DNA of 64,000 nucleotides from Metridium senile (Eukaryota > Cnidaria > Anthozoa > Actiniaria > Metridiidae), in assembly GCA_949775045.1 (NCBI GenBank), contig OX459103.1:5629502-5693501 (forward strand), read 5' to 3'. The translations under genes were made by a program, and so were the position numbers. The notes beneath the pieces are model-generated. The model was given only the letters and a program-made list of their open reading frames with translations, searched no databases and was not told the DNA's origin. This document shows, in pieces, positions 13,901-24,236 of the stretch (position 1 is its first letter; the number at the start of each line of letters is the position of its first letter).

Positions 13901-14435
13901 AAGTTTACAATGTATTTCAATTATCATTCATATCATATACATATATATAGCCTTTTGATAGATTATACCAAAATGGTTTCGAAACTGAAAAACAGAGACT
14001 TAATACTACTTATATTGAAACACATACTTGAAAAAGAGGATTTTTAAAAATCATTATAAAAGAAAAAAAAATGGACCTGCTACAAAACTGGTACAAATTT
14101 ACACTTAATTTTACAACACTAAATCGTGTGTTAATGAAAACACACATAATTTTCCCTCCTCCGTTTCCGAGGAAAAACCTAACAGATTAAAATCTCATCA
14201 GCTAACCTCCTGGCTCATAGCAAACATCATCTTCTGATGTGAAAGTGAGACCATCAACTTTTTCGCTTCCCTTCATGCTGCTGTCACCATTGTCGCTTTT
14301 TGAGGATTTCGTGGATCGTCTTGCTTTCGTGCCCTCGGATCCTTTCAAATCGTCTTCTTTTTTAACATTAGAATTCATATTTAAGTCTACGGACCGTTTC
14401 AACCCAAGTACACCAGTTGAGTTGGAAGATTTCAT
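1799..14435 (-). CDS. RERE: Atrophin/RERE-like transcriptional corepressor, 5' part (5 coding exons, partial)
   Basis: Spliced gene on the minus strand. Exons 14,435-14,207, 13,605-13,535, 3,374-3,269, 2,819-2,726 and 1,906-1,799 join in phase with GT-AG introns to give about 203 residues. Residues 1-65 are a Ser/Lys/Asp-rich tail. The BAH domain then begins ([28 protein letters not shown]) and continues through [39 protein letters not shown] and [12 protein letters not shown]. These blocks match metazoan RERE/Atrophin better than MTA proteins, which also carry BAH-ELM2. RERE is a nuclear corepressor that reads chromatin through BAH and recruits HDAC1/2 through ELM2-SANT. The ELM2, SANT, GATA and atrophin regions would lie left of the window. 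An in-frame TAA 27 nt upstream fixes the start ATG. Family assignment is from recognition, not a search. Confidence 0.93.
1975..2715. repeat. GAT/AAT trinucleotide microsatellite filling RERE intron 4
   Basis: About 740 bp of mixed GAT, AAT and GAC triplets with hardly any other sequence. The run starts about ten bases after the exon 4 donor and ends about 70 bases before the exon 5 acceptor. Long frames on both strands (poly-Ile, poly-Asn/Asp, poly-Ser/Leu) are artefacts of the triplet repeat. Confidence 0.95.
2726..2819 (-). CDS. RERE: RERE coding exon 4 (BAH domain)
   Basis: A 94-nt exon from acceptor TTGCCAG to donor CTTAG|GTACAC. It encodes [20 protein letters not shown] and then [12 protein letters not shown], corresponding to the C-terminal half of the RERE BAH domain. 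It enters in phase 1 and leaves in phase 2. The microsatellite begins about ten bases after the donor. Confidence 0.95.
2820..3268. other. RERE intron 3, no recognised feature
   Basis: Intron of 449 bp between exons 3 and 4 with GT-AG ends. It holds a small local repeat (ATTATAAAGTTCTATT, 3,158-3,190) and nothing else I recognise. Confidence 0.7.
3269..3374 (-). CDS. RERE: RERE coding exon 3 (BAH domain)
   Basis: A 106-nt exon after an acceptor ending TTTGATACAG. It starts [20 protein letters not shown] and continues to QDRNTEN, ending AATG|GTATAG. It enters in phase 0, matching exon 2, and leaves in phase 1. The WYYRPSE block is a hallmark of the RERE BAH domain. Confidence 0.95.
3506..3596. 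repeat. Perfect 41-bp-arm hairpin
   Basis: The left arm 3,506-3,546 and right arm 3,556-3,596 are exact inverted copies around a 9-base loop. The arms include AACTAACGCAAGTAGG and its complement. Perfect arms in otherwise drifting intron DNA suggest recent origin or a foldback element. It lies in RERE intron 2. Confidence 0.9.
4055..4610. repeat. ~150-bp tandem repeat, about 4 copies
   Basis: GAACTTAACAT-type blocks recur near 4,061, 4,222, 4,371 and 4,515, each followed by CATATTTAAACTTCATT and GCTACAAAGTCAACAT. The period drifts from about 145 to 160 bp. The short frames across it repeat the same peptide and are not genes. It lies in RERE intron 2. Confidence 0.85.
4611..6600. other. RERE intron 2, AT-rich unique DNA
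   Basis: No exon is seen. The segment 5,170-5,265 (AAGAGCACTAAGATTATGTA, then ATTCTATTATTAATC) and the segment 5,445-5,530 (ending in TTTATTGTTGTTGTT) look like 3' tails of old retroposons, but neither has a recognisable body. The frame at 5,740-5,961 has no supporting feature. Confidence 0.5.
6618..6705 (+). mobile_element. LINE 3'-tail fragment
   Basis: About 85 bp closely match the 3' end of the decayed LINE at 51,473-51,550. Shared blocks are ATATTTAAGCGACTTGTCAAA, shortened here to its first 20 bases ATATTTAAGCGACTTGTCAA, and GGAGTCAAGATGA versus GGGGTCAAGATGA. A 5'-truncated insertion of the same family is the simplest reading. Confidence 0.7.
6925..7345. repeat. ~150-bp tandem repeat, 3 copies
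   Basis: CCAAAATTTCACTGAAACCG-type blocks followed by a GATCCAAGTAA(C/T) block recur near 6,938, 7,078 and 7,247, each followed by a GGTTTCA block. Non-coding, in RERE intron 2. Confidence 0.8.
7346..8515. other. RERE intron 2, no recognised feature
   Basis: AT-rich intron DNA with homopolymer A and T runs. No exon, RNA gene or mobile element is recognised. Confidence 0.6.
8516..8935. repeat. Degenerate ~100-bp tandem repeat
   Basis: Related blocks recur about every 100 bp from 8,520 to 8,930: TCAAGCCTTGTC, ACAATA(C/T)GTTCA and GTTGAGG...GAGTTTTCAA. Copies are diverged, so this is an old array. The following 8,936-9,600 shows nothing recognisable. Confidence 0.65.
9600..9835. repeat. Low-complexity ATAATAAAAATATA tract
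   Basis: About 230 bp built from ATAAAAATATA-type words with almost no G or C. Simple AT-rich DNA within RERE intron 2. Confidence 0.85.
10255..10970. repeat. ~130-bp AT-rich tandem repeat, about 6 copies
   Basis: The unit holds TTCAAGTTGTAAATAAAAAA, GTTATTTTCTTCAAAAAAAT and TATGACTATACTGTAGATAT in order, recurring about every 130 bp. Later copies are nearly identical, so amplification is fairly recent. Non-coding, in RERE intron 2. Confidence 0.9.
11508..11825. repeat. ~158-bp tandem duplication
   Basis: Two copies start near 11,511 and 11,669. Both begin with ATATCAAAGATACAATATCA-type sequence and end with a GCAATATTTGAATGTGAAA block. Confidence 0.85.
11826..13534. other. RERE intron 2, 5' part, no recognised feature
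   Basis: AT-rich sequence with A-runs and no repeat family or exon I recognise. GC content rises near 13,180-13,530 on approaching the exon. Confidence 0.55.
13535..13605 (-). CDS. RERE: RERE coding exon 2 (BAH domain)
   Basis: A 71-nt exon between acceptor CTATTTTTCTTTTAG and donor ATG|GTAGGG. With the last base of exon 1 it encodes [19 protein letters not shown] followed by KEFRM, the first strands of the BAH domain. It enters in phase 1 and leaves in phase 0. It is too short to stand out as an open reading frame and was found by looking for the continuation of exon 1. Confidence 0.93.
14207..14435 (-). CDS. RERE: RERE coding exon 1 (start codon, charged N-terminus)
   Basis: ATG at 14,435 with A at -3 and an in-frame TAA nine codons upstream. 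The exon encodes 76 residues plus one nucleotide, ending GCCAGGAG|GTTAGC (donor at 14,206). The tail is rich in Lys, Ser and Asp, with KKEDD and [11 protein letters not shown] stretches that suit a nuclear, disordered segment. Its last residues, [13 protein letters not shown], open the BAH domain. The exon probably starts at an acceptor near 14,585 (TTTGGTCTTTTCAG), leaving about 149 nt of 5' UTR. Confidence 0.92.
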
Positions 14436-14584
14436 CCTGCCTTTTTTCTCTGGTCCTTTTTAGATTTGAACAGCCCGTCACGCTGCCGTACTAATAGCCT
14501 TTGTTATGAATTGAACGAACGAACTGCTAAACTCTTCACTTTAGATTTTCACGTCCGGGGCACAAATCCACTTTCAAAAAGACC

Positions 14585-17500
14585 CTGAAAAGACCAAAGC
14601 ATTTTGAGTTGCTTGGCTGGTTTTAGTGTCCAAAAATGAATGTGCTTACAACGCCGACACCTCAAAAACATAGGAAAGTAATCTTTAATTTATTCACACA
14701 ATAAATAAGATATCCATGGTCTAATTCACAGTCCAACTCGTGTCTCAGCGGAGTATTTTTTTTACCTGTAAAAGAGTGCTTTAACTATTCATTCTCCATG
14801 AAAAAGCCTCCAAATAGTCAGAAGATATTCTGTGGAAGAGAAAAATTGCGTTAATCAAGTATATAATAATCGCGAGCGTTTAAAATGCATGTCGTGGTTT
14901 GGTGTTGATATGGTTTTGTGTTTTGTTGAAAAGGCTCGGTAAGGCCGACCCCACACACCACAAATCATGGCTCACCAAGAAATCTTTCGTATTCACCTAC
15001 GAAAAAATACTGTTTAACAAGTCGGTTAAGATAAATTTAACGCTCCATTTGTTAAATGTTCTGGTCTGTTTATCTAGCTCTCAGTTGACGACTCGGAGTG
15101 AATTTTGAAGTAGTGCCATTTCAAAAGAAACATACTACTAAATCCATTGTTCAAAACAGATTTACAAGACACATATTGACCCCATTCCTAAGAATTTACT
15201 CTACAAGATAAAAATAACATTCAAACGGAATTAAAACTTTGCCCTGTTACTGAAGTACCCTTGTAAATTCGCACTTCGCTTATTTAGCGGTTTCCTAGCA
15301 AGTTTTTGATGAAGGATTAAATTTGAGTTCGAGCAAGCAGTAAATGTTCGACATTATTTGCGTTGAAATGATTTTGAAGTAATACAAAGAGATATTAAGA
15401 AAGCTGGATAAAAATACGAACCCCGTTGGGTATTATAGTTTAAAGTTAATATCATCTAAATATCACTCATAGTAATAGCATTTGACTGGTGAATAAAATG
15501 ATTAGCATATGTTATTATCAATGAGAGTGCTTTGTCGAGCGGACATTGAAATTTGTCGATATGTATTGACTCTGAAGAAAAGGAATTTCCTTGACTATTT
15601 TCTAATATAGGTGACCTTGTATAGTCCCGTACTAGAGTAGACTTACAAAGTAGCTATCAAGAGGTATTTTAACGTGGTAATTTTACGGTCATACGAGGTC
15701 AGTTCAAATAAAAATGTCAGTGTGTGCTTGCAGCCTTGCACGACAGCGCGCTCACACCGACTCAAATAACACCGTAATTTTAGCTGTAAAACAGCCGAAT
15801 TTCAATCTAAACCTACCTCTGACTCTCCCCCGTGAAATAGCCTCCTAGAGTTGTTTAAAACCACGATATTTGAGTATTTTGGACAAGTGAAAAAGAGCGT
15901 GTACGTCCTTGTATAGTGTGATGTGTGAGTGATTGCTTAAAACAAGAGAACTGTAACCGGATAGTGAATACAGCCCGCTGATTGGTCAATCACAACTAAG
16001 TGTGTAAACTGACCGTCACACCTGCAGACTGTTTTGATTGGCATATAGTGGTTTTCATATCAACTCTAGACTAACACAAATCACATAATCATTACAATAA
16101 CATATTAAAATACCTTTTCGAAGGATTGTAGGACATCTTTAGGAGGAGGGGTGGAGGCAGAGAAGGTCTTATCCCACCTAACATATTCAGTGTTATTCAT
16201 TCTTATGATCACAGGTTCATACTGTGTTATGTCAATCAAATATAACAGCAAAAATCATCGCCTTTCGACGACAAACTCCCGTTAAATCTTCATGAACTTC
16301 AAACAATACTTTACTGCGTCGAAAAACACGCTTTTGAAGCAATATAAAGTTGCGAAAAAAGTATCTTTCCCAACGGATTTTCAATCGGTGCTCACTGGAG
16401 CTTGAAAAACGCGTGTGGCTTTTGTGTTCTGAAATATTACCAAAATGAAGCAAATTTGCCTTTCTTTGAATCACAAAAGTGCATTGCCAATGCAAATGGG
16501 TTCTTTCAACAACCCGTTACGAACTCGTTAACTAACTACATGCTCTAACTCGCTTAGAAAAGGCAAAAATGTTTAATATTCAACGTAAAAAAAATCGTAG
16601 CCATCCATGCAAAGATGACTTTTGAGTATTCTTCAGTAAAAACAAATTTTAGAAAAGTAAACGAAGATAAAAGTGAAATTGTTTATACAAATCCAATGAA
16701 ATTTGTTTTTCGTGCTTGATATGGTTTTGTCTAAAAACAGATTATTTAACATCAAAATATCCATACAAAATTCTTTTCACAATCGATTAAAAAGATCCCA
16801 AAAAGATAAATTATTAAAATAGAAATCTGTTTATACAAATTCATGAAGTTTTGTCTCTTTGTTATAGTAAAAAAGCCAGCTTTCTCTAATCTGTTTACAT
16901 GTGAAGAATATTTACAAAAGGTCATGATTAAATAACAATTGAGCTTGGACATTTTTGCGTTTTTTGTGTTTACAACATCCTCACCACATTCACTTTTAGT
17001 AAACCGCACTGAAAAACGTCCAAAATGACGATTTAAAAACTTCAGTTTCGTTGTTTATATTTGGTAAAAGCTGATAAAAGAAAACTCTATAGACATTGTT
17101 TAGAGACAGGAATTTCTAAATAACAAATAACAAATATTAACGTTTGAAAATTTGCTCTACAGGAGAAGTGCCGTTCTTCTGACAAATGCCACTCAAGAGC
17201 GATAATAATCAATTGTCATATCTAAAAACTAAACACTATCCGAACATTCAAGCAAATCGTTGTAAAATTAGCTCAAAATTAAGCGAATTTCTAGTTGCAG
17301 TTCGTTTTCACAACGGCTGAATGGAATTTGGTATATAAATGCGAAAATATGTTCCGCTATTGTGACGTGAAAACGATCCTCAAAATTGCTTGCGGTAAAA
17401 AAATTATTTGAAGATAATATTCTGCAATAAAAAATATCGTGTTTTGAGGTCGAATTTCGATTGTAATATTAAAACGAAAGGAGTACAAGTTTCACGGTGT

Positions 17501-18226
17501 TATAAGTAGATACAAAAGGATCAATTGACCCCAGTATTTGATGCTAATCCGTGCAAATACAAGCATATTATTCACCCACACAATATATAAGTCCAACTAT
17601 TCAAAATTTTGTCAATGTAATCCAAAAACTAAGTTCAGCTTTTCAAGAAGTTCTACATTTCAAACGGCTATTTCAGAATCACAACACTGCAATGTATTAA
17701 AATACCAAATGGCTTGAGCTTAATTATCGCTAATTACACGGACTCCATCGAAAGGGTTAAAAACTTATACTAGTCGCTAAAAATGTTAGAGTTCTCTTAC
17801 TATAAATCCCCCCAAAAGCAACTTGTTTCACTTTGTGTGTAGCGTTTCGGAGCTGCTTGCGTGTATTCATTGATATTAAGTTTATATCTCATGAAGCGAG
17901 TGTAACATTTCTCGTATATTGATCGATTAGTAAGCAATGAAAATCTTCCTAATGCAGCTGAAAAAACTACCTCATACTCACGTCAAATACTAACTTAATT
18001 CATTAAACTCGCAGTTCAAAAACATTTGGATCATTTCCACAACAAGTTTACCCTTAATAGTGACATTTATTGCGAAGCTGTGATACACAACTACCAAACT
18101 GACGGTTTGCGAAGTTATCTCGCCGCTAATATCGCTCAAAAAACAGCATTTTAATCAGTTTTCGGTCCACAGAAGCACCAAAGAAGCTCATAGTTATATT
18201 AAGTAGTAGTTTAGCTAGATATTTAC
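14585..18226. other. Presumed first intron of RERE
   Basis: Less AT-rich than intron 2, with scattered CpG. I see no conserved coding exon on either strand. The frames at 14,899, 16,232 and 16,752 lack recognisable domains or splice context. If the exon near 18,230 is real, this whole stretch is intron. Confidence 0.4.
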
Positions 18227-18345
18227 CTTTAGAAAGCGATGAAATTGGTCGATATTCTTTGCGAGATTCAGGACGTTTTTTTCACGAGTTCGTTTCGCTA
18301 CAATGAAGTTATCAATAACCCCTCAGGGGTCACTGGGTGATTGTT
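18227..18345 (-). other. RERE: Probable noncoding first exon of RERE
   Basis: On the minus strand a CpG-containing stretch ends TTTCTAAAG|GTAAATAT, a good donor, and begins just downstream of an ETS-type site. Spliced to the acceptor at about 14,585 it would give a 5' UTR for the RERE coding exon. The 5' boundary is a guess and transcript evidence is needed to fix it. No open frame of note is seen. Confidence 0.45.
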
Positions 18346-18375
18346 TCTCTACCGGAAGTGACATATGCCTAACAA
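18346..18375 (-). promoter_or_regulatory. Candidate RERE promoter with ETS-type site
   Basis: Minus-strand CACTTCCGGT (plus strand 18,351-18,360) is a consensus ETS-family site of the sort found at CpG promoters without a TATA box. It sits immediately upstream of the candidate noncoding exon. Assignment rests on motif and position only. Confidence 0.4.
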
Positions 18376-20305
18376 ATATCATTATAAAAACCACATTTTC
18401 ACTAACTCTTTCTTAAAAACAAACCAACAATTAGAAAATTCCACATAGCTTGAACATTAAAGTACAAACGTATTGGGTTTTAAGCAAATTCTGACTCTAT
18501 CATACATTTTTTTCGCTTGAGGTTGAATTTGCGTTGTCTGCCAGATTAAACAATGCCAGTGACATCAAAGTGACATTTAGAAAAAGCGGGGCTTGAACCT
18601 GAAGCTCTTGAAAGACAAGCAATCATATAAAAACAGTTTATTCTCGTCCTTTAGCAATAAATGTCGCTCTAGATCAATAATTTCGTTATAGTGGAGATCA
18701 CAATGATTCGAAAGTAGAAACTCAAAAAGGATTGTGCGTGTTCAAGCTCTTGGAATCCCTAGATTTTGAGTATGAATTTTGTAATCCATCGAATTAAATT
18801 GTTTCAAACAATGGTCAAATATAAAAATAAAATTTAAACGTATTGCGTCTAAACATTTAGAGAAAAAGGTATTCAGAAAAACCCTTTTCAAATATTTAAC
18901 ATTTGTATTGATAAAGTCATTTATTCCCATGATAAAAAATCCGCTTCGAAGTGATCTGTTCTAAATTCACTTAGGCAACATACTAATTCATTACAAGTAT
19001 GGTGATAATGATCGGCAAATAGGCGAATCAATAGATTGTCAATCTAGTTGCTTAAAGTAAAGTTTCCCGTTTACAAACTGGTAGATGTTTATCATGTTTC
19101 GCATATTTCGTTTATCTACATGAATGGAATTTTTTTTACAGATAGAGTTTTAGATGGGCAATATTGATGTGTTCTACGACAATTTGAACTATATGTTTCT
19201 AATTTACTTTGCATAAATATATCTTTTTGTGCTTGAGTGTTACATTTAAATATCGATTTCGCAGTGATTTCAGAAATTGAAATTGGAGATTTCGCATGTT
19301 CGCCTTTTTCGTTATGGTTTCGCATTTCGCTCCCTCTTACCCCTTCAATATTTTTTTGCCAAAACATATCATCTCCTTGAACAGATGTTTAATTATGCTA
19401 GTAGCTCCTTATCTTCTCCATCAGTAAAGAATAGAGGATAGACGAAATATACAGAATTCAAAAATAAAGTTCACAATTTGAAATCTGATGCCCATTCAAA
19501 AATAACATAGCTTGGCCTGAAAAAAGCGTGCGAAAAATTCGTTTATTTCGCGTGAAAACCCGCGTAAAATCGCATAAACGTATTATCATCTGCTCAGTTA
19601 TAATCGTATCATTAATCTTGTTCCCAAGGAGTTTTTGTTAATAAATAGATATTCTAAAAACAGCTTGTTTTGCCTTGGAAAAACAAACTGATTTAGCGAT
19701 GATACGATAGTGAAATCAGCAACAAATGTCGATTTCCTCACGGTCGGGTCAACCACGGATAGACGAACTACAATTCCTATTTTCATCCAAGTTTCGAGAG
19801 GCAGAAAATGCTTAATGTAAAATAAAGGTCACCGTGTGTGATTATAATCATTTGAGCCCCCCTGCTAATGCCCAACCACAAATTAAATCCTCAATAGCGA
19901 AGAACTAGCGCTAAAAACTCATAAATACACAGTCGAAATGCTTCAAATCGATTTCTAACCAAGAAAGTATTCGAAATCTATCGGCAAAATCGACAGTTTG
20001 TGAGAGAATTTGTGTTTCTGTTAGTCTCGGTTCATCGGATGTGTTTATCTATTTTGTAGATCATTATTGTGTTGACACATGAATAGTGTTTAGTGTTGAG
20101 ATAATCCTGTTGTCACGCCATAAATTCTTCCTGTCACGCAACGTTCCGTGACGAAGGAATTTTGAATAAAACTTGTCGATGAAGTGTTAAAGGAAGGGAG
20201 TGTCTTTGTAATACATAAATCACTTCGGATTTAAAAAAATCACTTCGTTTAATACCCTAAATCATGTAAATCGTCTAATTTGAATAAATTTATCTTACGG
20301 TAAAC
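18376..20305. other. Upstream region, no recognised feature
   Basis: Both strands were scanned. Short frames at 18,742, 19,116 and 19,598 show no known domain. Nothing identifies a divergent gene partner of RERE. Confidence 0.45.
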
Positions 20306-20307
20306 GC

Positions 20308-20640
20308 CACATTACATTGCATTACATAACATTACATTACATTATATTACATCACATTACATTACATCACATTACATCTCATGTATCTGTATTGCATTAT
20401 TTGACATCAAATTTCTGAAGCAATAAATTACATTACACTACATTATTATATAAATAACCACATAACATTAGCTTACATCACGTCACATCACACCACATCA
20501 CATCAAATTACACTGCATTACACTACATCACATTACTGAAGCAATAAACTACATCACATCACATCACATCACATCACATCACATCACATCACATCACATC
20601 ACATCACATCACATCACATCACATCACATCACATCACATT
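20308..20640. repeat. ACATT/ACATC pentanucleotide satellite
   Basis: A mixed ACATT/ACATC array becomes pure (ACATC)n at about 20,549-20,637, roughly 18 units. The stretch 20,641-21,179 beyond it holds nothing recognised. Confidence 0.95.
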
Positions 20641-21179
20641 ATGTGCAAAATTAGTTCAAGCATTATTGAATTGACATTTTTCATTTACCCTTTCTCCCAT
20701 GCATCAGCAAAATGTACGATTGAGGTTTCCTGTTTCGGAAATGTCTGTGGTGAAGGCTAAACAACTCATTGATTTCAATAAAAGAGTTTTGATAAAAGGC
20801 AAAAATAGTCTTACACTTTAGTCTTGTAAAAGAACAATTTTCCCAACAACTCTGTATATGATTGTATAGATTGTACCGATATGATTATAGAGACCCGTGA
20901 CTGGGACTTAACACGTACACTGCCAACCTCGATCCGTGTTACTGTAGAGTACAAAACGAGCTAGGGCGACTTCATCGAGTTGGTACTCGAATGGGGATCC
21001 TTCTCTCAAGCGGAACTAAAATGAACTGTATAGCCTCTAACAAATGTAAATATCTTATTGTCTTTCAACATGAACATGAGGCTAGTTGGTCAACTACCAT
21101 AGTTGGTCGCCATTTAAAGTAACGGGCGATAGTCTTCCATCGGAGCTCAGCTCAATGCCGGCTTGCTGCAATCACACTA

Positions 21180-21318
21180 TAAGGGGCTGTTTATATGATG
21201 GCAAATTGTCCCTGCTAGCCGGGGATAACTCTATTCTTTTGTGTTCCCCGGGGAATTCAAGACAATAGAGTTATCTCAGCCAGCAGGGACAACTCGCTTC
21301 CATATAAACAGCCCCTAA
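21180..21318. mobile_element. Palindromic mini-element (AGGGGCTGTTTATATG ends)
   Basis: The inverted ends AGGGGCTGTTTATATG and CATATAAACAGCCCCT enclose imperfect arms that pair along most of the length (TTGTCCCTGCTAGCC with CAGCAGGGACAA). About 139 bp, non-coding and MITE-like. No target duplication is obvious. Confidence 0.75.
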
Positions 21319-21368
21319 CATTACATTCAATATAGACATCATCACCACAACTACCCTGGTCCCAGATA

Positions 21369-21439
21369 TTTTCTTTTGGTTTCTCCTGTGATTCTCTGAG
21401 CCGCGAAGCTCAGAAAATCACAGGAGAAACAAAAGAAAA
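21369..21439. repeat. 71-bp inverted repeat
   Basis: TTTTCTTTTGGTTTCTCCTG pairs with CAGGAGAAACAAAAGAAAA around a CTGAGC/GCTCAG inner stem. Another small foldback sequence, separate from its neighbour at 21,180. Confidence 0.8.
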
Positions 21440-21678
21440 CCTCTAGGTTACACCACGCCGTACTTGCATTGTTAAACGTCAAAACCAGAGTGATTAAACA
21501 AACCATAGATTTAAAATAGTTTTCTGTTTATATTAATTATTTAAATATTTATTAACTTTGTTTATTTGATGTTTTACTTTTTTATAGGTTTAAATTGTCA
21601 ATTGGGATTTTCGTCCTGTAATTTTCACCTGTTCATCCAAATATTGTTATGTAATATCTTGTTATGACGATTTCTATT

Positions 21679-22010
21679 AAACTAAACTAAACTAAACTAA
21701 TTAAAAAACCCTCGTGCCCTCAAGCCCTATGCCAACTCACAGGGAGCCACTCACAGGGAGCAAAAACGCATCAAACAAGCTTAACTCATACATGTACACG
21801 ATGAAAAAATTTGTGGCAATAGCGGAGAGAACAACACACATGCGTAAGCACTAGAGAAAAATCCTCCTGTATTAATGATAAAGAGGGAACAACAGAACAG
21901 ACAAACTCAACTTAAATAAAATCATAAATAATCCATGCCCCAGCCGCGAATCCAACCTGGACCACAGCGGTGAGAGGCGCGAGAGCTAGCTTGACCATGC
22001 ACTCTACCAC
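21679..22010 (-). mobile_element. tRNA-derived SINE
   Basis: Read on the minus strand, the head has a box A-like TGGTAGAGTGCATGG (22,009-21,995) and a box B-like GGTTGGATTC about 40 bases on. A body of about 250 bp follows, with a (TTTAG)n tail at 21,679-21,702. Box B departs from GGTTCGANTCC, so this copy is probably not transcribed. A related 5'-truncated copy is at 56,246-56,531. Confidence 0.75.
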
Positions 22011-22089
22011 AAAGAAATTGTCGTTGGGATATTGATTGACGACAGCCAAAACACTAAATCGTAATGTAGTTTACAGTTTTTATTATAAT

Positions 22090-22345
22090 TACAAAAAAAA
22101 AAATATGTGCAGGAATTTTTTTTCGGAGACAAATGTCTGCAGGTTTTTTTTTTTTTTTCGGAGACAAATGTCTGCAGGGTTTTTTTTCTTGGGTTCAAGC
22201 CTTTTTTTGGGGTGCAGAATTTTTTTTTCTCACAATATTCCCCTGCAGGATTTTTTTTTTCTCACAATATTCCTATGCAGGATTTTTTTTGGGGGGGGGG
22301 GGGGGGGAATTGTCACCCCCCCCCCCCCCCCTCTCCGGGTTTTTC
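22090..22345. repeat. T-run repeat with long G-run and C-run
   Basis: Short units of a long T run plus CGGAGACAAATGTCTGCAGG, or CTCACAATATTCCC plus TGCAGG, repeat from 22,100. They end in about 18 G, a short spacer, and about 17 C (22,291-22,331). Phe-rich frames across it come from the T runs and are not genes. The G/C runs are prone to polymerase and assembly error. Confidence 0.85.
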
Positions 22346-22985
22346 TAATGGTCCGTCCCTAAAGATATGTATGTAACTGTATTCAATGACCAGAGTCTCC
22401 ACAGTTTTTGAAAAGCCCTTATGGGAACATGTAGGTATGTAACTGTATTCAATGACCAGAGTCTCCAAGATATGTATATATTATGGGTGCAGCGCGATGT
22501 AAACAACCTGAGTAATAGCAACGCATACATACTGGCGTCTACATTGGACTTACAGGCGGGCCGTCTCGTTATGCGGTCACCGGTGTCAACGCCCACTATG
22601 AGGGCTCGATGTGTATAAGTTGACCTCGACGATCATCGATCTGTCTGGGTGTTATAACGTAAGATATATATAACCCTATTAGTGTTGGTAAGGAGATCGT
22701 CAAAAATACTTTGGATGTTTTGTTAAACAATTGAAAAAAACGCGATTTGGGTGTTTTAACAAGTAAGCATGGGATTATAATGATAATGGTAATGATTAAT
22801 GTGATGATGGTGATAATATCGTATTTTTATAAGAAAACACCATACCAAGATGATCATATCATATATAGTAACTATATAGTAACTATTGAAATGCTCTAAA
22901 ATGGTTAAAATATACCACTCGCATAGCTTCTTCCACTCTTCAGATTATGTCGGTGCCCGACAAAAGCTTAAGATTTAATAAAAAA
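22346..22985. other. Short tandem duplication and unassigned DNA
   Basis: GTATGTAACTGTATTCAATG followed by ACCAGAGTCTCCA occurs twice, near 22,370 and 22,434. The rest, including a small ATG/ATA repeat at 22,775-22,815, holds nothing recognised. Confidence 0.6.
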
Positions 22986-22989
22986 AACA

Positions 22990-23365
22990 GTAGTATATGG
23001 CCTTAAATCATTATCATCATCTATCATCATGGTCATCATCATCATCTATCATTTAGCATCATCACCATCATCACCTTTATCATTACCATTATCATCATCG
23101 TCATCATCATTATGTTAATCATTCTCCTCCTCCTCATCATCATCACCATTTATCGTTCTCGTCATCACCATCACTGATCATCTATCATCATCGTCATCAT
23201 CATCATCATCATGATCACCATCAGAATCATTATCATGATCACCATCATTACCATTATCATCATCATGATCACCATCAGAATCATTATCTATCATATCATG
23301 ATCATAATCATCATCTATATCATCATTTTCATGATCATAATCATCATAATCATCATAATTTCTGA
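22990..23365. repeat. ATC-type trinucleotide microsatellite
   Basis: Interrupted (CAT/ATC)n tract with local duplication of CATGATCACCATCAGAATCA. Ile-rich frames across it are repeat artefacts. Confidence 0.9.
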
Positions 23366-23459
23366 GATCTTTAATATACGATTTTATACTAATTTTAAAA
23401 TTACTAATTACTTGTATATCTGTATGAACATTACCTTTTTGTAAATATATCCACTTATA

Positions 23460-23639
23460 GAGTGGTTTTCATTAACCCGTGAAACACACTTTAGCGTAAT
23501 ATGCTTTATTACACTTTATTACACTTTAACTTTAACTTTGTGTTTTATAATCATTTGTTCAATAGCACTGTTACACATTAATACACTTTATTACTCTTTC
23601 CCTATTACACTTTGTTTCACGGGTTAATGGAAACCACTC
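23460..23639. mobile_element. 180-bp MITE, TA target duplication
   Basis: The ends GAGTGGTTTTCATTAACCCG and CGGGTTAATGGAAACCACTC are inverted with one mismatch, extending to TGAAACA/TGTTTCA. TA dinucleotides directly flank both sides, as for Tc1/mariner-type insertions. The interior is rich in TTACACTTTA words. Non-coding. Confidence 0.85.
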
Positions 23640-23939
23640 TATCTTCCTATCATATCAACTTGTATTTTTTATATCAAAGGGCATCGAGAATTATTGGAAT
23701 GCACTAGAAATAAATAGAGGCTATTGCACGGTGGCAGCGAGCGAGAAAATCAAATTCATATCTTCAAGCCAACGTGTAATGTTCTTTCTTTATATGGACA
23801 AAAAAGGAAACGCGCGTACATACGGGACATCTGGTACATAACTTTTCATATCTTCACTAGTGAAAATATGGAAAATACGAGTGTTTTAGTTTCCGGTAAA
23901 ACACTATTCATATAATAAATTATCATATCTATTATATTA

Positions 23940-24082
23940 GAGTACAAACATTAAAAGAGTGCAACATAATTAATACTAAATAGTGATATTTTATGCTAAT
24001 TCTATTGTTTTCTATTGTTTAATTAGCACTATTTAGTACTAATTAGTACTACATGTGTTTCACGGGTATATTATTTGCACTC
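23940..24082. mobile_element. 143-bp MITE of the GAGTACAAACACT family, degraded right end
   Basis: The left end GAGTACAAACATTAAAAG and flanking TA match the copies at 37,533, 55,365 and 56,106. The right end has diverged to TTTGCACTC but is still followed by TA. The central arms (ACTAAATAGTG / CACTATTTAGT) still pair. Confidence 0.75.
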
Positions 24083-24236
24083 TACCATGCACATTCCTCC
24101 TTAACCGCCTAGTGGCGTAAATATATGTGTCTTTAGTTACGTGTCGTGGCTAGACTATAGAGCCGGATTAAAACATTGACAGTTTATCATATCAGTTGTC
24201 TGTTCAAGAACACATCACTTGATCACGGTTATATCC

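Noticed and set aside
16232..16495. Minus-strand 87-codon frame
   Set aside because: No recognisable domain, not joined by splice sites to neighbours, and located in the presumed first intron of RERE.
20308..20640. ACATC/ACATT array as a telomere-like repeat
   Set aside because: The unit is not a TTAGGG-type telomere motif, it is interstitial, and it is degenerate at one side. It is an ordinary pentamer satellite.
22036..22376. Overlapping Phe/Gly/Pro-rich frames
   Set aside because: All come from T, G and C runs.
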